The notes beneath the pieces are model-generated. The model saw only the letters and a program-made list of their open reading frames with translations. It was not told the DNA's origin and made no database searches. Shown here piece by piece: positions 24,867-38,244 of a stretch of 64,000 nt of DNA; position 1 is the stretch's first letter; every line of letters starts with the position of its first letter. This stretch comes from Baylisascaris procyonis. Its lineage: Eukaryota > Nematoda > Chromadorea > Rhabditida > Ascarididae. Both the position numbers and the translations under genes were made by a program. The DNA lies in the NCBI GenBank assembly GCA_037389465.1, contig JAZARR010000222.1, positions 62,001 through 126,000 of the forward strand. Reading direction: 5' to 3'.

Positions 24867-27800
24867 CTGTAAATAATGCAACCTATTTTCCCCGCAAAAA
24901 CTTCTATTTTACTGCCATGAAACAAGCCATAGTTCTGTGGAAGGCTATTCTACTTTACTTCTCTTATTCTACGAAATCACGTTACATTCCGTGAACTGAT
25001 ACAGATAGAAATTTAGTTAATCATTTATGCAAAAACGAAGAGGCAATTTAGAAAAAAGCTTACGTCTGCTATTATGCGAAACGATCGTCTGAGGATGGTT
25101 ATGAACTACCCTATTGACGTCTTGAAATATTTGACCCTAGTCTAAGGACAGGGATAAACTACCCTAGTGACATCCTGAAACATTTGACCCTGGTCTAAGG
25201 ACAGGGATGAACTACCCTAATGATATCCTGAAATATAAGTCTGCCGCAAAACATTGCAATTTCACTTCATATTCGAATGCCTTCAGCAATCTATGATCGA
25301 CTAGTAGCAGAATCGAAGAAGAAAACTAACTCTGCTCTAAGCAACGTTAAATGATTTACTTTCCATGAAATGAGAACAGCATAATTTAGACATTCCAACG
25401 ATTATGAGGCTTTCATTGGAAAAACTAAAAGCCAACAAGATGGTCTACATCAAATATCATATCGAAAGAAGTTGCCTATATTTCATCGGTGTAGGAAATG
25501 GTTACCTTTAGTTGGTTGACTTTGAAGAAATCTGAGGATGTTTCACCCATCGACGTCAATAAACGGCGGTTATCGGATCGTGCCTCACGTGTCGCTTGTA
25601 CGATGTGTCGAACTGTCGTCTCGTCCTATAATTTAAAGCAAACGTTATAAATACTGTTGGCTCAACTTGCACAGCTGCTATAACTCAAATCGTCCCTTGT
25701 ACTCTATCTCAACAGATGAAGTACTTCCTTTTGCATTAATATATATGCAAAATCCAAATTGCATTCTTTTCAAACATGTTACTATACGACTGAAATTTGC
25801 ACAATGCATTAACTTGGGTGGTAATATTCCAGAAATTTCAAAATAACTTAAGACAGGAAGTCAAATAAAGGCGTGGTTGAAAGACATGGCTCATAGCCTA
25901 TGTTATGAAGTTGCAAAAAAGAAATTATTAAAAAAAGATTCGCTCTTATGCACCTCACACTTTTTTAAATTACGCGCAATGTTTGCGTCATGCCATTTGA
26001 ATCTAGAAAATGGTCCCTATCAAAGAAAAATAAATAAATAAAAACGAACCCTTTCACTGATCTCAGTTCTGTCCTGGAATCCTTCTGGACGCCTTAGAAC
26101 TCCACGCTTCTGTTTGTGTGTGAGTTTATAATATCCCTGAGTACGAGCGCATCCGGTCGAGTGCGGCTGAATACCAGCCAACTGCAACTCATAATTCACA
26201 TCAATAGCCGATTTCGATTCCACACGATTCAAATGGCAATCTCAGCCGATGTAGAACAGCAAAAAAAAAAAACTACCCATACTGGGAACTAAAATAATTT
26301 GTTACAACAGTTTAATGTAGATACATAAAACACATAATTATTTGCAGTTATTTCCGTATGCAAAAATTACAGCGCCCACAGAGATAAATCTATGACACCT
26401 TGAAATTCGACGCTAAATTCGATTAGGCGTCCCATCTCTAATATGAACAAATTCCGCACGTGCCCCTTCCTACTTTAGCAAAGTGACGTTCAAAATCCGC
26501 AAACCCACTCGGACAGTCAACGATGGTGTTGAAAATAAATTCTCCCAAGGCCTATACACATTCCCTATTCATCACAACGAAACGCGTCAGTCCTATAAGG
26601 TAGCAATAAAAGAAGATGTCAAGTCCACTGCAACATTAAAATTATAAATTATGCTCACCTCGGGATCATCGTAAAACATTTCAAGTTTACCAACTTTACG
26701 TGGTTTTACCTGAAAAATTGCAACAGTCACAACAAACAATGATGAGAAAAAAATAGTACAGGAAAAAAGAAATAGCACTTTAGAATTTCAATCAATTCGA
26801 CGAATCGGTCATCCGAACACCCAGAAGTATCGCTGAGAGATTCTTGTCTCGCCCAACGCCTCACTCTATGCGGTCAGACAATTGCGTAAGTTCTCAAGCA
26901 AAGAAAAAAACCTTTTCCAGACTGCGCATCTAAACAATTGTGAAATAAACTTGACTTATCTACTCCAATATCGATAATGCAATGGAAATACGGATGACTA
27001 CAGTCAAACCGGGGATAGGATATGGGGAGGAGGAAGGGGAGAGGAGATGGTGTTCAACTTATACATTAAATTTCACTACGACATCTTCGTTGCTTCACAA
27101 ATTTAAACAACTGAATCAGAGAGATATGTGCGTAAAACACTTCATTGTCATAATAAATACAACTTGATGAAAATTAATGAAAAAATTAGAAAAAAAAAAT
27201 CAGAAATTCTCATCGAAGAATTTTTTTTGCGCACATTAAATTTACTTTAGGTGCCCATAAAAACAACAAATGTATGTCTATTTTCTTTGACTAAACAAAG
27301 ATAGATCGTCGCAATTCAAAACGTAATTAAGCGCGAAATGTCTCATGCAAATATAAACGAACAACTTAATTCATCTTTATTTTCCCTTCTAATTTAATAG
27401 CAATCTTATCAATCAAATCCAGCAATTTACGTTAGCATCCAAAAAGGAAAATTCAAGGAAACACAAATGCGTTCACATGTGCATATTATTTCCTTCTAAG
27501 AAAATGCCATAAAGAACTCGATATATACTGTTTGTTTTCGCAATGAAATTGCTCGAAGTCTCAAAAAATTTCATCGCAACTATGCTTGAAAAGAATAAGA
27601 CAATAAAAAGAGGTAATGGCAAGATATTCAAAGGTAAAAATGCTACTTGCAACATCTACTATGTAATCCCCTTAATTCTTTAAGCCAATCAATGCATAAA
27701 ATACTCAATCATAAAAATTTCACCGCCATTAAATGTTTTTAGAATAAAAACAAGCAGCCTATAATAGAATCAAAAAGAACGAAGAAAAAACTCACAAGCA

Positions 27801-30800
27801 ATTTAACGATTGGTGTTTCACATGGTGGCACCCAAAACAAATTTCGTTGCCATGTAGCCGTCCCATCATTCTGCATTTCGTAGAACGCTCTCTCCAAATA
27901 CTTCAAATCTTCTTTATCAAAACCCTCCTGAAACTATGCAAAAATTCATTTCAGGATTGCTCAAGTAGCATAAATTATCATTTTCACCTTCGCATAAGAA
28001 ACGACTCAGCTGGAATTATTATTTACAAAGATGTTGCTATGACAAATCACACACTAATATAAACGAATACCTCCAAGTGGGATACAATGGGAAGTGGTGA
28101 GGTGTAAGTGTGGAGGTTGTGGTGCACAAGAAATCGTTTATTCATTGTTAAATTTTTTAAACAATTATTTTAAAAAGTCACCCTTTCATAGGCTTTTTCT
28201 CGTAAATAAAGCAATCCTCGTGTGCAAAATATTTCGATTAGACAATTTCTAAACTTCAGTCTAACTAAATCTCCCTCTCCCATCTGTGACACTCTAATAT
28301 TACCCATAATCTACCCTTTACAATAAATAAAGGATTACATACACCTATTTCAATATCAACTTTCCACAATAATATTTCATTTCACAATCAGATAATTTAA
28401 ACACTCGATGCATCGACATTACTATCTCAATAAGAGGCAAAAAAAAAAATTATTTTTTTCAATATCATCGTTTCCCGTTTAATAAATAACTATTGAGTCA
28501 GTATTTTCAATTGCTAAACAAATATTAAGGTAACGATTAGGAATTCTTTAAACTTATCAATGAATAATGATGCAATTCGATGAGCGAATATAACAATAAA
28601 ATCCTCTCGGCGTAATCCTCATAAAAACTTCTAACACCATAGTGAGCGATTAAACCATCAAATAATGGAATTGTAAAAGTTTCAGGTGAGGTAAGAACTA
28701 ATAAGTTGAATTCAACACTCTTCTAACATCAAATCAGACATCATAAACCATGAAAATGTCTGCCAGTTAAAACGTTATAAATGCATATTTTCTGGTTCTC
28801 AGATATACGGTAATTACTTCCTCTACTATATACATCACCTCCCCTGTACGGTAAAATTCTTTCCAACCCGCACAGCTCAATGCTCCCCAAGGAGTTTCTA
28901 GACAGATCAAAAAAGGCAAAGAGAAAAAAACTAAAAAAATGGCAATAACCGTCTGGAATTTCCATAAAATTCCAAGTTCGTCCTTATCGCTTCGCTTGTC
29001 ATATGCCACTTCCATATCGAGATCTGATTCGGTAAGCTGTGATACATCAACCGGAGGTGGCAAAATGGAAACAAGTTCATTGTTGACACGTCTTCGTCTC
29101 ACTTTCTTGACGGTTGTTGGTGGTACCGCCGGTATCGCCGATAAGGTCCCAAGACTTTCCGTATCGACCGTCTTCAAATTCACTACACCCGGAGATACGG
29201 GCCGCTTTGATACGTCGTTGATCTTCTCTGATTGCAGCGTTTTCTGCACGACGTCCGCATATTTTTCCGCGTCAACATTTTCCTTCTCCACCATTTGTTC
29301 ATCGGCGTCACTGAGTCTTCGGTGCGTCGATTCGTCGATGAAGTAGCAATGATCGCTTCGAAGAGCGTCATATTTTGGCACCTAAGTTTGATAACTTCAT
29401 TATTTAGATTTCTTAGGCAAACAGGAAACAAGGAAATTATTTCAGGAAACAAGGGAACAGGAAAAGAAATCAAACAGGAAATAAGAAAAACTTTCGTTAT
29501 AGAAATCTGATAGAAAAATTAACAAATTTCCACAAGAAACGAGCATTTTTTTTTCTTTTCACGTTGACAAGCGGTACCTAAAATAAGCCTAGACCCAAGT
29601 TTAAATAGAGCACTTCATAGACAAAGTTGAAATGGCTATGGGTATGCGCGCAGAAATCGACAGAGACGTCGATCGAAGGTAGGTGAATACGCAACTAAGA
29701 AGCAAACAGGGTAGCGCTATATATTTGAATATTTCGCCCTTCGACGATTACCCTCTTAACTGCTACGCATAAACGAATCACACAGCTCTCTTCCACTTCT
29801 TCTTTATGAACAACTAATAGCTTCTTTGACATCTCTGTGATACCCTATACAACGATCACAGTGCCAGCTGTCAACAAAATATATCCACCTCTCTCACAAC
29901 ATCCTCACCCATCAGTACATTTCTTCTATACATGACGATTATTTTCAAATAAGCAAACACAAGCGGACAACCTCTGGTGTCTTCGGCCTATCCTCAGATT
30001 TTCGGGTCATCAGTTCCATAGCCGAGGTTGATCGACATGTTGCTACCGATGCCGAACTGAAAAATATTCCATATAGTTAAAGTTCCCCTTCTCAAGTGTA
30101 CAAGGATAAGTGACAGTCTAATCTGAGCGCCTATATTTGCATCACATGAAAAGTACAGGATACTGCTGATGCAAGATCTCTTTAAACGAATAGAAGCTCT
30201 TCTCTTTTTGCTCTCAGGAGATATAAGACCACCACCATTACAAATATACCACCGCATGTGTACCACCTTTAGGCACATTACATACAATTTATAACTAGCC
30301 ATGCAGCATGCGCAAAGAGTACACATCCTTGACCTGCACACGTTTTCATAGAAATGGATGGCAAAAAGGTAAAGCAATCAGGACTATCACCTTCAATAAA
30401 TAACTAAAACATCAAATCGACACCCACACATAATGCAAACACCTTCATATTAATAGCTGCCATAACTTCCGATAGAGAAAACATACTCAAACAGTTCTCA
30501 ATTGTACTAATGAACTCCACATCTATTCAATAACTATAAACACCACAAAAGAAAACGAAATGTACAGCGATTAATGTGTTTGACGCTGCTTATATGGCTA
30601 ACTGAAAGAATCGTAAATATAATTTCCTTTTGCTAATTCAATCTTCCTAATAAAAAATCAAAAACGGACCAACTTTTAGCTACCGATTAGAATAACCTTA
30701 CCTATTCAACCTATAGTTCACCGTTCTCTTCGAGCTACTCAAAGAAAATCAAGACTTCGTTTTCTTTGATCAAGATTGCTCATATCCCTTTTCCAACCGC

Positions 30801-33800
30801 ATAATCCAAAACTTTTTGAAATACCTATTTCCTCATTTCCCATCCCATATTTGCACAAAACAACATATTTGCGGGAAAGAACCAATACAGCACTCACGTT
30901 TCCATTATCGGCGTACTTGACGATTTTTGTATCACGTCTTCTTCCACCAAAACCTTTTCATTGATCGATTCCATACCCAACTGCTCAAGTACTTCATCTG
31001 AAAAGCAAATCTTACAAAGAATATGAAAATGGCCAATACATAATATAGACAATTATAGCCACCGAATATATCAACAAATATTACAATAATCTGGTGGAAT
31101 TTCTTACTATTCATTCATAAGACTGAAATGAATGGACCTACGGGTAGATCTACGATATCAAATTGACTCAATTTGTGACTCAGTTCGTAGATGACTTATA
31201 CCTTTTCTTTGCCTCTCTCCCTATCTGAATTCTTTTCTAGCGATGGTCACTTGTAAAGTTCGGTTTTTTCAAGCAACGATATGCTATCAAACAGCAAACA
31301 GGAAATGAAAAGAATTGAAAAATTGTTAACGAATACAAGGAAAATCGCAATTTCTTGGCGAAGAAAAAAGATTTGACAGGAAAATCATTCAAAAATGCAA
31401 ATTTTTTGGCACTTTTTTTCAGCCAATTAATCTTAAAAACCATTTTTAGCAATGCTGCTCCCACCCAGTTCCAATTCACAGCTCATAAAAATAAAAAATA
31501 AAAACTGGTCTCCAGCATGTTGCCAATTGCCAGTTTTTTCCTTCGAAATCTCATCGCACAATCCACGACGAAAAGTTTCTTAGAAGAAATTCACAAAAAA
31601 GCAACATTTCTTAGCTCAAACTCACAATACGATCAAAGACGATGATGCCAACCAGAGGAAGCTATGCTGTCGACTGGCTAAAGTTGCAAATTAAACACCA
31701 CATCAGCAACCTTTTCCATTTAAAACTTCAAACTCGACGAACAATTTGATGCTACACAACGACAAATTGAGAAAGATAATTGACTCAGTGATACCAAGCT
31801 AGATATTCCGCTTCTTTCCTCGTCGCCCCATCTACATCAAAGCCACTGTGCTACGAACGAATAAATGTCGCGGTCCGTTATTAAAACAAATGGGTCGAGG
31901 CAAATCTCGATTTCTACAAAAACAAAAACATTCCTTCTTCCCCCTCCCACCCCTCCCCAAACATAAATTATCATTCGTACAGTGCATCGTTCCCTGTCAC
32001 TTGTATCAACTGTGCTACTTATAGTTCGTCATTGTAGATTAATGACCGGAAGTAAGAGATTTCAATTAATGCAAGTGATATCGTATTGAAGCGATATAGA
32101 AAGTCGGCTAGATTGAAAAATTTTATCAAGTCAAATGGTGTAAATAAAAACGATAAATTACCGCTGATGGAAGTCTTGGACGGTTCTGATCTCTCCGATG
32201 GACTCCCCTCGACGCCTACTTCCACATCACTTTCCTCGTCCGCCTCTTCACTCTCTGCTCCAGCTGATTCCTCATATTCTGATGAGCTCGATATTTCGGC
32301 ATCCTCCTGCTCTGATCCGGATTCAGCAGTGAACACGGAGGGACTTCGAGTGCGCAGCGATCTTACCGGCGATGCAGAAGCACTCGATGATCGAGAGGTT
32401 GAGCTTGAGCTCGAACTACTCTTCGATGATGAACCGCTTTTGCCATCGCGAATGAGCTTCTTTCTGAAGTAGCTTATTTGCACCTTCAGGTTCTAATGTC
32501 ATTTTCTCAAGTAATTTATAGTTGATAACGGTCCATACTTCAGCATTCCATGAAAGCAATCAGTGTCATATAATAGTGAACTTCCTAAATCAAGTGGAAT
32601 ATGAATACCGTAAAATCTTGAATAAAACCACCACCACGACAAAAAAAATCGTTCAGCGGATCTTTTTTCTGAACATTTTGAAATGATCCCCTTGCTTCTC
32701 CTATTTCTCTCATGCCTAAACAGATTTGGTTTTCCTACACCCTGTCAAAAGACGAAATATAGAACTCCTATCTCTGATGAAAGCCTTTTTCTGACAGAAA
32801 CTACAACATTTGCAGGACTCTCTTAAAAGTCCGTTTTTCTGTTATTGCAAAACTTGAAACTCCAGATCTTCATTCGTGGCAATGTGGTAAACTTTGGCAT
32901 TTATCTCAAACCTCTTCGAAGAAAACCGAAGGATTGAAGTTTACTTAATACTTGAATTGCTTCAAACTCTCAAATGCGTAAAATCAAAGGAAGATGACAA
33001 TACAGCCCCACCAAGTAAAGCAGTAAGTCATCTCGATCAATGTTTTACACTTAATCACTATGACTGGAAAGAAGGACAATTGACTTGTTCACCTTTTTGG
33101 TGTCCTTGCGCGATGTTCTTCATCATCCACATCAAGGCGTGATGCAATTTGACTGACAGTTTCACTTTTGGTGGGACTCGAAGCACGACTAACACTTCTA
33201 CTTCGAGTAGCACTTTCGTTACGGCCTCTACTCGTGCTCCTGCTTGAATCACTAGATCGATCTCGATTCAGCGGCGATGCTGGTTTCACCACTTTCTAGA
33301 AAACATTTATGAGATACTTCAGCAACATTTCAATATACCACAACAACAGCATATCACCTTTTCCTATGCAATCAACCAAACGTTAACCGTTTAAGACTAA
33401 TTTTGAGAAGATGCAATTTGTTGATTAGGCATATGTTCAGCGAATTCAACAAGAACATCGGCGCTCGTCCAAAAATATCTTCTGAATTATAAAATCCCGT
33501 GCTAAATACTCATTTGAAAAAGGATCCTGATAAGTACATTTCTGCGCATCAATAACTAAAAATAAGTTTGAGAGGGTAGGAGGGTCGTGAATGAGACGAA
33601 CTGAAAAGGAAGAGAGAGCATCCGACATTCTTACGACAACCGACGAGGACAGCATAAATGCTTCGAGAAAAAAAAAACATTCAACTGTTGTTAGGTTAGG
33701 TTTCCCATCACATCCATCACTTATTTCAGCCGCTGGATCTTGTGTCGCACCCGTATCTGACACATTCACCTATGTGGGATAGCCGGCGCTTTATAGCCAC

Positions 33801-36800
33801 ATTTCAATAACGACCTTATCTATTATATCTATCTACACTTTTTTAAATACAATATTTTCTTTCCCATCTCAACAGATAAAAATACGATTGAAAGTGCCAT
33901 TTATATAACGAAACGGCTCAATACCAATTTGTTTTAATTGAGCATAAAAGGTTTCAGAATACTTTCCCAAGATATTCACTGCCAATAGTTAACCACGATG
34001 AATACTACAAAACAGCTACGAGTCACCAACCTTCTTGAAGGAGGGCATATTGCGAATGACGCCAAATCCTTGGAAAAGGAAATCCGAGCCGAGTAAAGCG
34101 GTTGCTTCCGGCCCGAATGCCGCACTCATTTCGGCTTTCGATTGTGCTGCCACTTGTCGCACCATTTCGTTCAAAGAATTCTTCGAGCTGGAATATCGAA
34201 TGTTCATTTTAATCTATTCATTGCTATATATACATAACGAGAGTGACTTAAGACCGAGGTGGTAGAAGATGCGTGAATGAGAAAATGCTGCGTAAGAAGC
34301 AAGAGACGTGAACCTTTGCGATCATCACCTTCAATCTCCACCTTCCCCCCTCTCCTCCCCATCCGAGGTATTCTCATGATTCATTAATTACCTCCAACTC
34401 GCATAACCACAAAACGAACAATCGCTTTACTCGGTACCCTTACTTTGTATGCACACTTAACATCAATTTGAGTTTATATCGACAAAGTTCTAATCACCAA
34501 GAACCAAAAACCACTCTATTAAATCTCTACGCAAGGAGACATCACCGAGGCTTCTGATCCATCAATAAGTTTTAATGATGCCCTGAATTGAAAAACATCA
34601 GCGTTTTTGTGAGCGACGGTACTAATGACACCTAAAATTCGGTTCACGCCTCAACAGCGTGCCCTTCAACAGCAAATAGCGACAGGCCGAAACTGTATTA
34701 AAAACCCTAACCATTTCCACACGATTGCAGAATTCCAACGCTATCACCGCCCGAACATCATATCCAATCGTAGATCAATTTCAGTTTATACTGGCAAAGA
34801 CCAGTTACCAAAGATCACTCAGTGAATTCCGGAGAAATTTTCTCGATTACCTGTGATTGGGCAAGGCAATCAAGAGATATGTCCCCAAAGAAAGTGATTC
34901 TGCGCCAAGAAATAGGATATTCTTTTCATATTGCTTTTCGTCGGCGATTAGAGTTGACGTCCGAAGAACATATGCCTGAGCCGATTAGAGGGATTTATGC
35001 TATCGCCAAAGGGTACTCGAAAAAACAAAGTCATACACGCAAAGGCTACTGAAATGCTATTCATGGGATTTCAGAGCGTTACACAGTTCCTTAAGAGATG
35101 AGCTAAATGTTTGTAGATTGATAGCCTATAAAAACATAAGAGTTAAGAGTAGTGCAAAAATCTCGTCGAAATTATAAACCAGCAGAATAACATAAACAAA
35201 ACACCACAGGATCAGTAAATAATTCACAGCTATAAGTTGACTAACTGCTGGAAAATTTCTGAAACGAATAGCTTTCCCGAAATCGGTCCGCAGGCATTTT
35301 AAAAATAAACGAACTGCCGATTTTCGGCGAAATTCTTGCACTACTCTTAACTACCCTCTTGTGTTTTTATAGGCTGTCAATCTACAAACATTTAGCTCAT
35401 CTCTTAACGAACTGTGTGACGTTCTGGCATCCCATGAACATAGCCTCTGATGCATGACTTTCTTTTTGTGTTTCGATGCAGCGTTACTGAACTTAGGTAC
35501 CCTTTGGCGCCGATGCTTTATTTCCGCTATTCGGTCCAAGCACAGTTCTTCAGATGTTAGCCCTAACAACAGCAGTATTGGCTTCTTTCAGCGTAATAAA
35601 AACCCCATAATAAAGAAAGAACCTCAAGGCCAGCACTGACTTGACCGGTGATAAGCCAGAAAATATCGGCTTTGTCGGGGTGTTCCTTGACTTTGAGTCA
35701 TCCGGTTTCATGACACTTCCTGTCCCGTGTGCTGCCTAAAACATGCGTTTGAATGAAACGATGAAACAAAAGGAAAATAAACCATTGCCAAAACAGTTCA
35801 CATAAAATTTGCTTCACTGTTTTTCTTACATAACATTAACTAATGGCACAATCCTGACTGATCTGATCTCATAGAAACCAAAGAAATAATTTCCATAAAC
35901 GTGCTCTTAGTGTCGATTAGCGCCCCAGTACCCTAAAAATAACAATTTTCACAACCAAATTAGACATCATTCACATTCATGGGTAGGCCACTAATGCTCG
36001 CATCTGTTCATTCTTCAGCATATCTAAAAGCAATATTTCACCTGAGAAAAGAATGCATACCTTTTGTTGATCCTCCAATGTTTTGAGCCAAGAAAGTTCG
36101 AGTTTTTCAACGACAAGTAGCTCCAGCCTTCGTAAAGCATCTTTTGCAAGCACCGCGCTCAAGTCGGTGTAAAGACGCTCAAACATCATTTCTACGCATT
36201 TTCCGCGTAGCAAACGCTGCAATAAAAAAAATAATTTTCCTTTTTTGATGGGAATAAAATAAAAACTAAGCGACGAATCAAGAAATCCAATTTTTTAAAC
36301 AGGTTGCAAATAGGGATAAATATTTTTAATATGCGAACCATTCTCAAATATTCTATTAAAAACTCCGTTGTTTTTTTTTTTCATTCAATGGCAAACCTGA
36401 TGTATTCAACACTAATAACAGAAGACACATTCTACAAGACAATCGCATAACCACATAAACGAACTTGAAATGAAACATTGCATCAAGTCTTTTTTCTCTG
36501 TGATAGGGCAAGCAATTTCAAAATGCTCAATAGAACACATTACAAACTTCCCTCTGAAATCTTTGTTTATATATAATGATAGTGGATTTAGCAAAGAAAA
36601 ATTAAAGAAGAAAATAAGCTGCACAAACCTTCTTCTGAAGTTCGAGTTTCCTCTCATGTTCTCTACGCCTAGCCTCTCTCTCTTCAGCTGCCCTCTTTTC
36701 CTGCTCCGCCTTTATACGTTCCCTCTCGATTGCTTCCAATATCTTTGCTTCCTCCTCTTTTTTTCTTCCTTCCGCAAGATTCTTCTCGTCCATCTCTCTT

Positions 36801-38211
36801 ACACTATCCACATCCACCAATGATACTACATCCACCTAAAAAAACTGCTTAAAAATAATGCAGAGAAGGATGATACGCAAACAATTTTTTCTCCGTTCAC
36901 TTCTCAACTACTTAAAAATCAGGTTGCATTTTGTTGAGTTCACACCACAATGAAAAAAATACCTTTCCGCATAAATTTTTGCTTTGAATTTCCTCTCGTT
37001 GCACACCTTTCCAAGGAAAACATCTATTGTTACTATTTATAATACACGAATTGTTTTCGATTCAGGAAACAAGCGAATCAGAACCCACAATCTCAAAATT
37101 GAAAAGATTGAGAAAGACTGTCGAGAAAAAGCAAAAAGAAACTGACCGGGGAACGATTTGTGAGCCGAGATTGTTTAGCCAACGATGCAGCTACACGTTC
37201 TTGCAACGCTGACCATGACTCCCTGAAGCACAGCCACTCATCATTCAGCCAACATATACAATGAAACTTTCAGTGCAACGTTTCACATCACATACGCGTC
37301 TTCAAACTAGCAAAATAATATCGTTAAAAACGAATTATAACAAATAAATATTGTTAAAAACACATAACAACCAATTAACATATGGCGAATTTTTTATGTT
37401 CTCTTCCTTAAAGCGTCAGCATGGCTCGATTACCAAAGAAGATGACACAGATCAAGCTTTAGGTCCCACATATCTATTCACAGAAGAGCAAAAATGATGA
37501 GATTATAGCTCGTGGTTTGAGCATAACAATCTCCTTTAAGATTGTTTTTTACAGGTACAATCCCTGCAATCGTTTTATAGGTATATATAATCGATGAACC
37601 TATGTCATACAGCCTACTCCCCACCTCCCAATCACAAAAGGTAATACCAGCTGATGAAGAAACTTTTGAAATATTATATGAACAAATGAGAATAACATAC
37701 ACAGATGTACTACGTAGCATTCGTGATTCACTTTCAACTCTTCGAATTGTCATTCCCAGTGCTTTGTCGGAGTAAATCGGTGTGGCAGCCGGTGAACTAT
37801 CGCAGATAACTGAAACCAACTCATTGAGATAACACAGTTCAACGTGCCCAGGCAGACGCACGGGTAAAATGAAGAGAAGATAGGAATTTCCTTACAATGA
37901 AACCATCTCGTTTCTTACAACGATTGGCCGCTACTATCGTAATTACTTATTCCTATAGTAATTCAACAGCAGTGAGCGCCTTGCAAAGAATTTCCCACTC
38001 ACTCCTTTCCTAAACATTTTCGTTGATGAGCACAAGGCTTTAGCTATTCAAAAGCTGATAAAATCACAGATAAGCGCGATGCTTTAAACTTTACAACTAC
38101 AAAATATATAATTCTAAAAGTTGAAAATAAACAAACCAGGCGTAAACACCGATACTGGAGTACCGATTGAAGGCGTTTGCGGAGAATTTCTGCTAATGTT
38201 TCCCGTCTGCA

Positions 38212-38244
<33 letters not shown>

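Noticed and set aside
28939..29346. 135-codon plus-strand frame
   Set aside because: It is a shadow of the set-2 exon 28,950-29,381 on the other strand.
32086..32472. 128-codon plus-strand open frame
   Set aside because: It is the antisense of the serine-rich and acidic set-2 exon 32,162-32,463, which has matching splice phases on the minus strand.
33721..33769. Possible 49-nt set-2 exon ([16 protein letters not shown])
   Set aside because: Including it breaks the phase to exon 33,093-33,295; exon 34,031-34,187 joins that exon directly in frame. It could be an alternative exon only if another frame-restoring exon exists.
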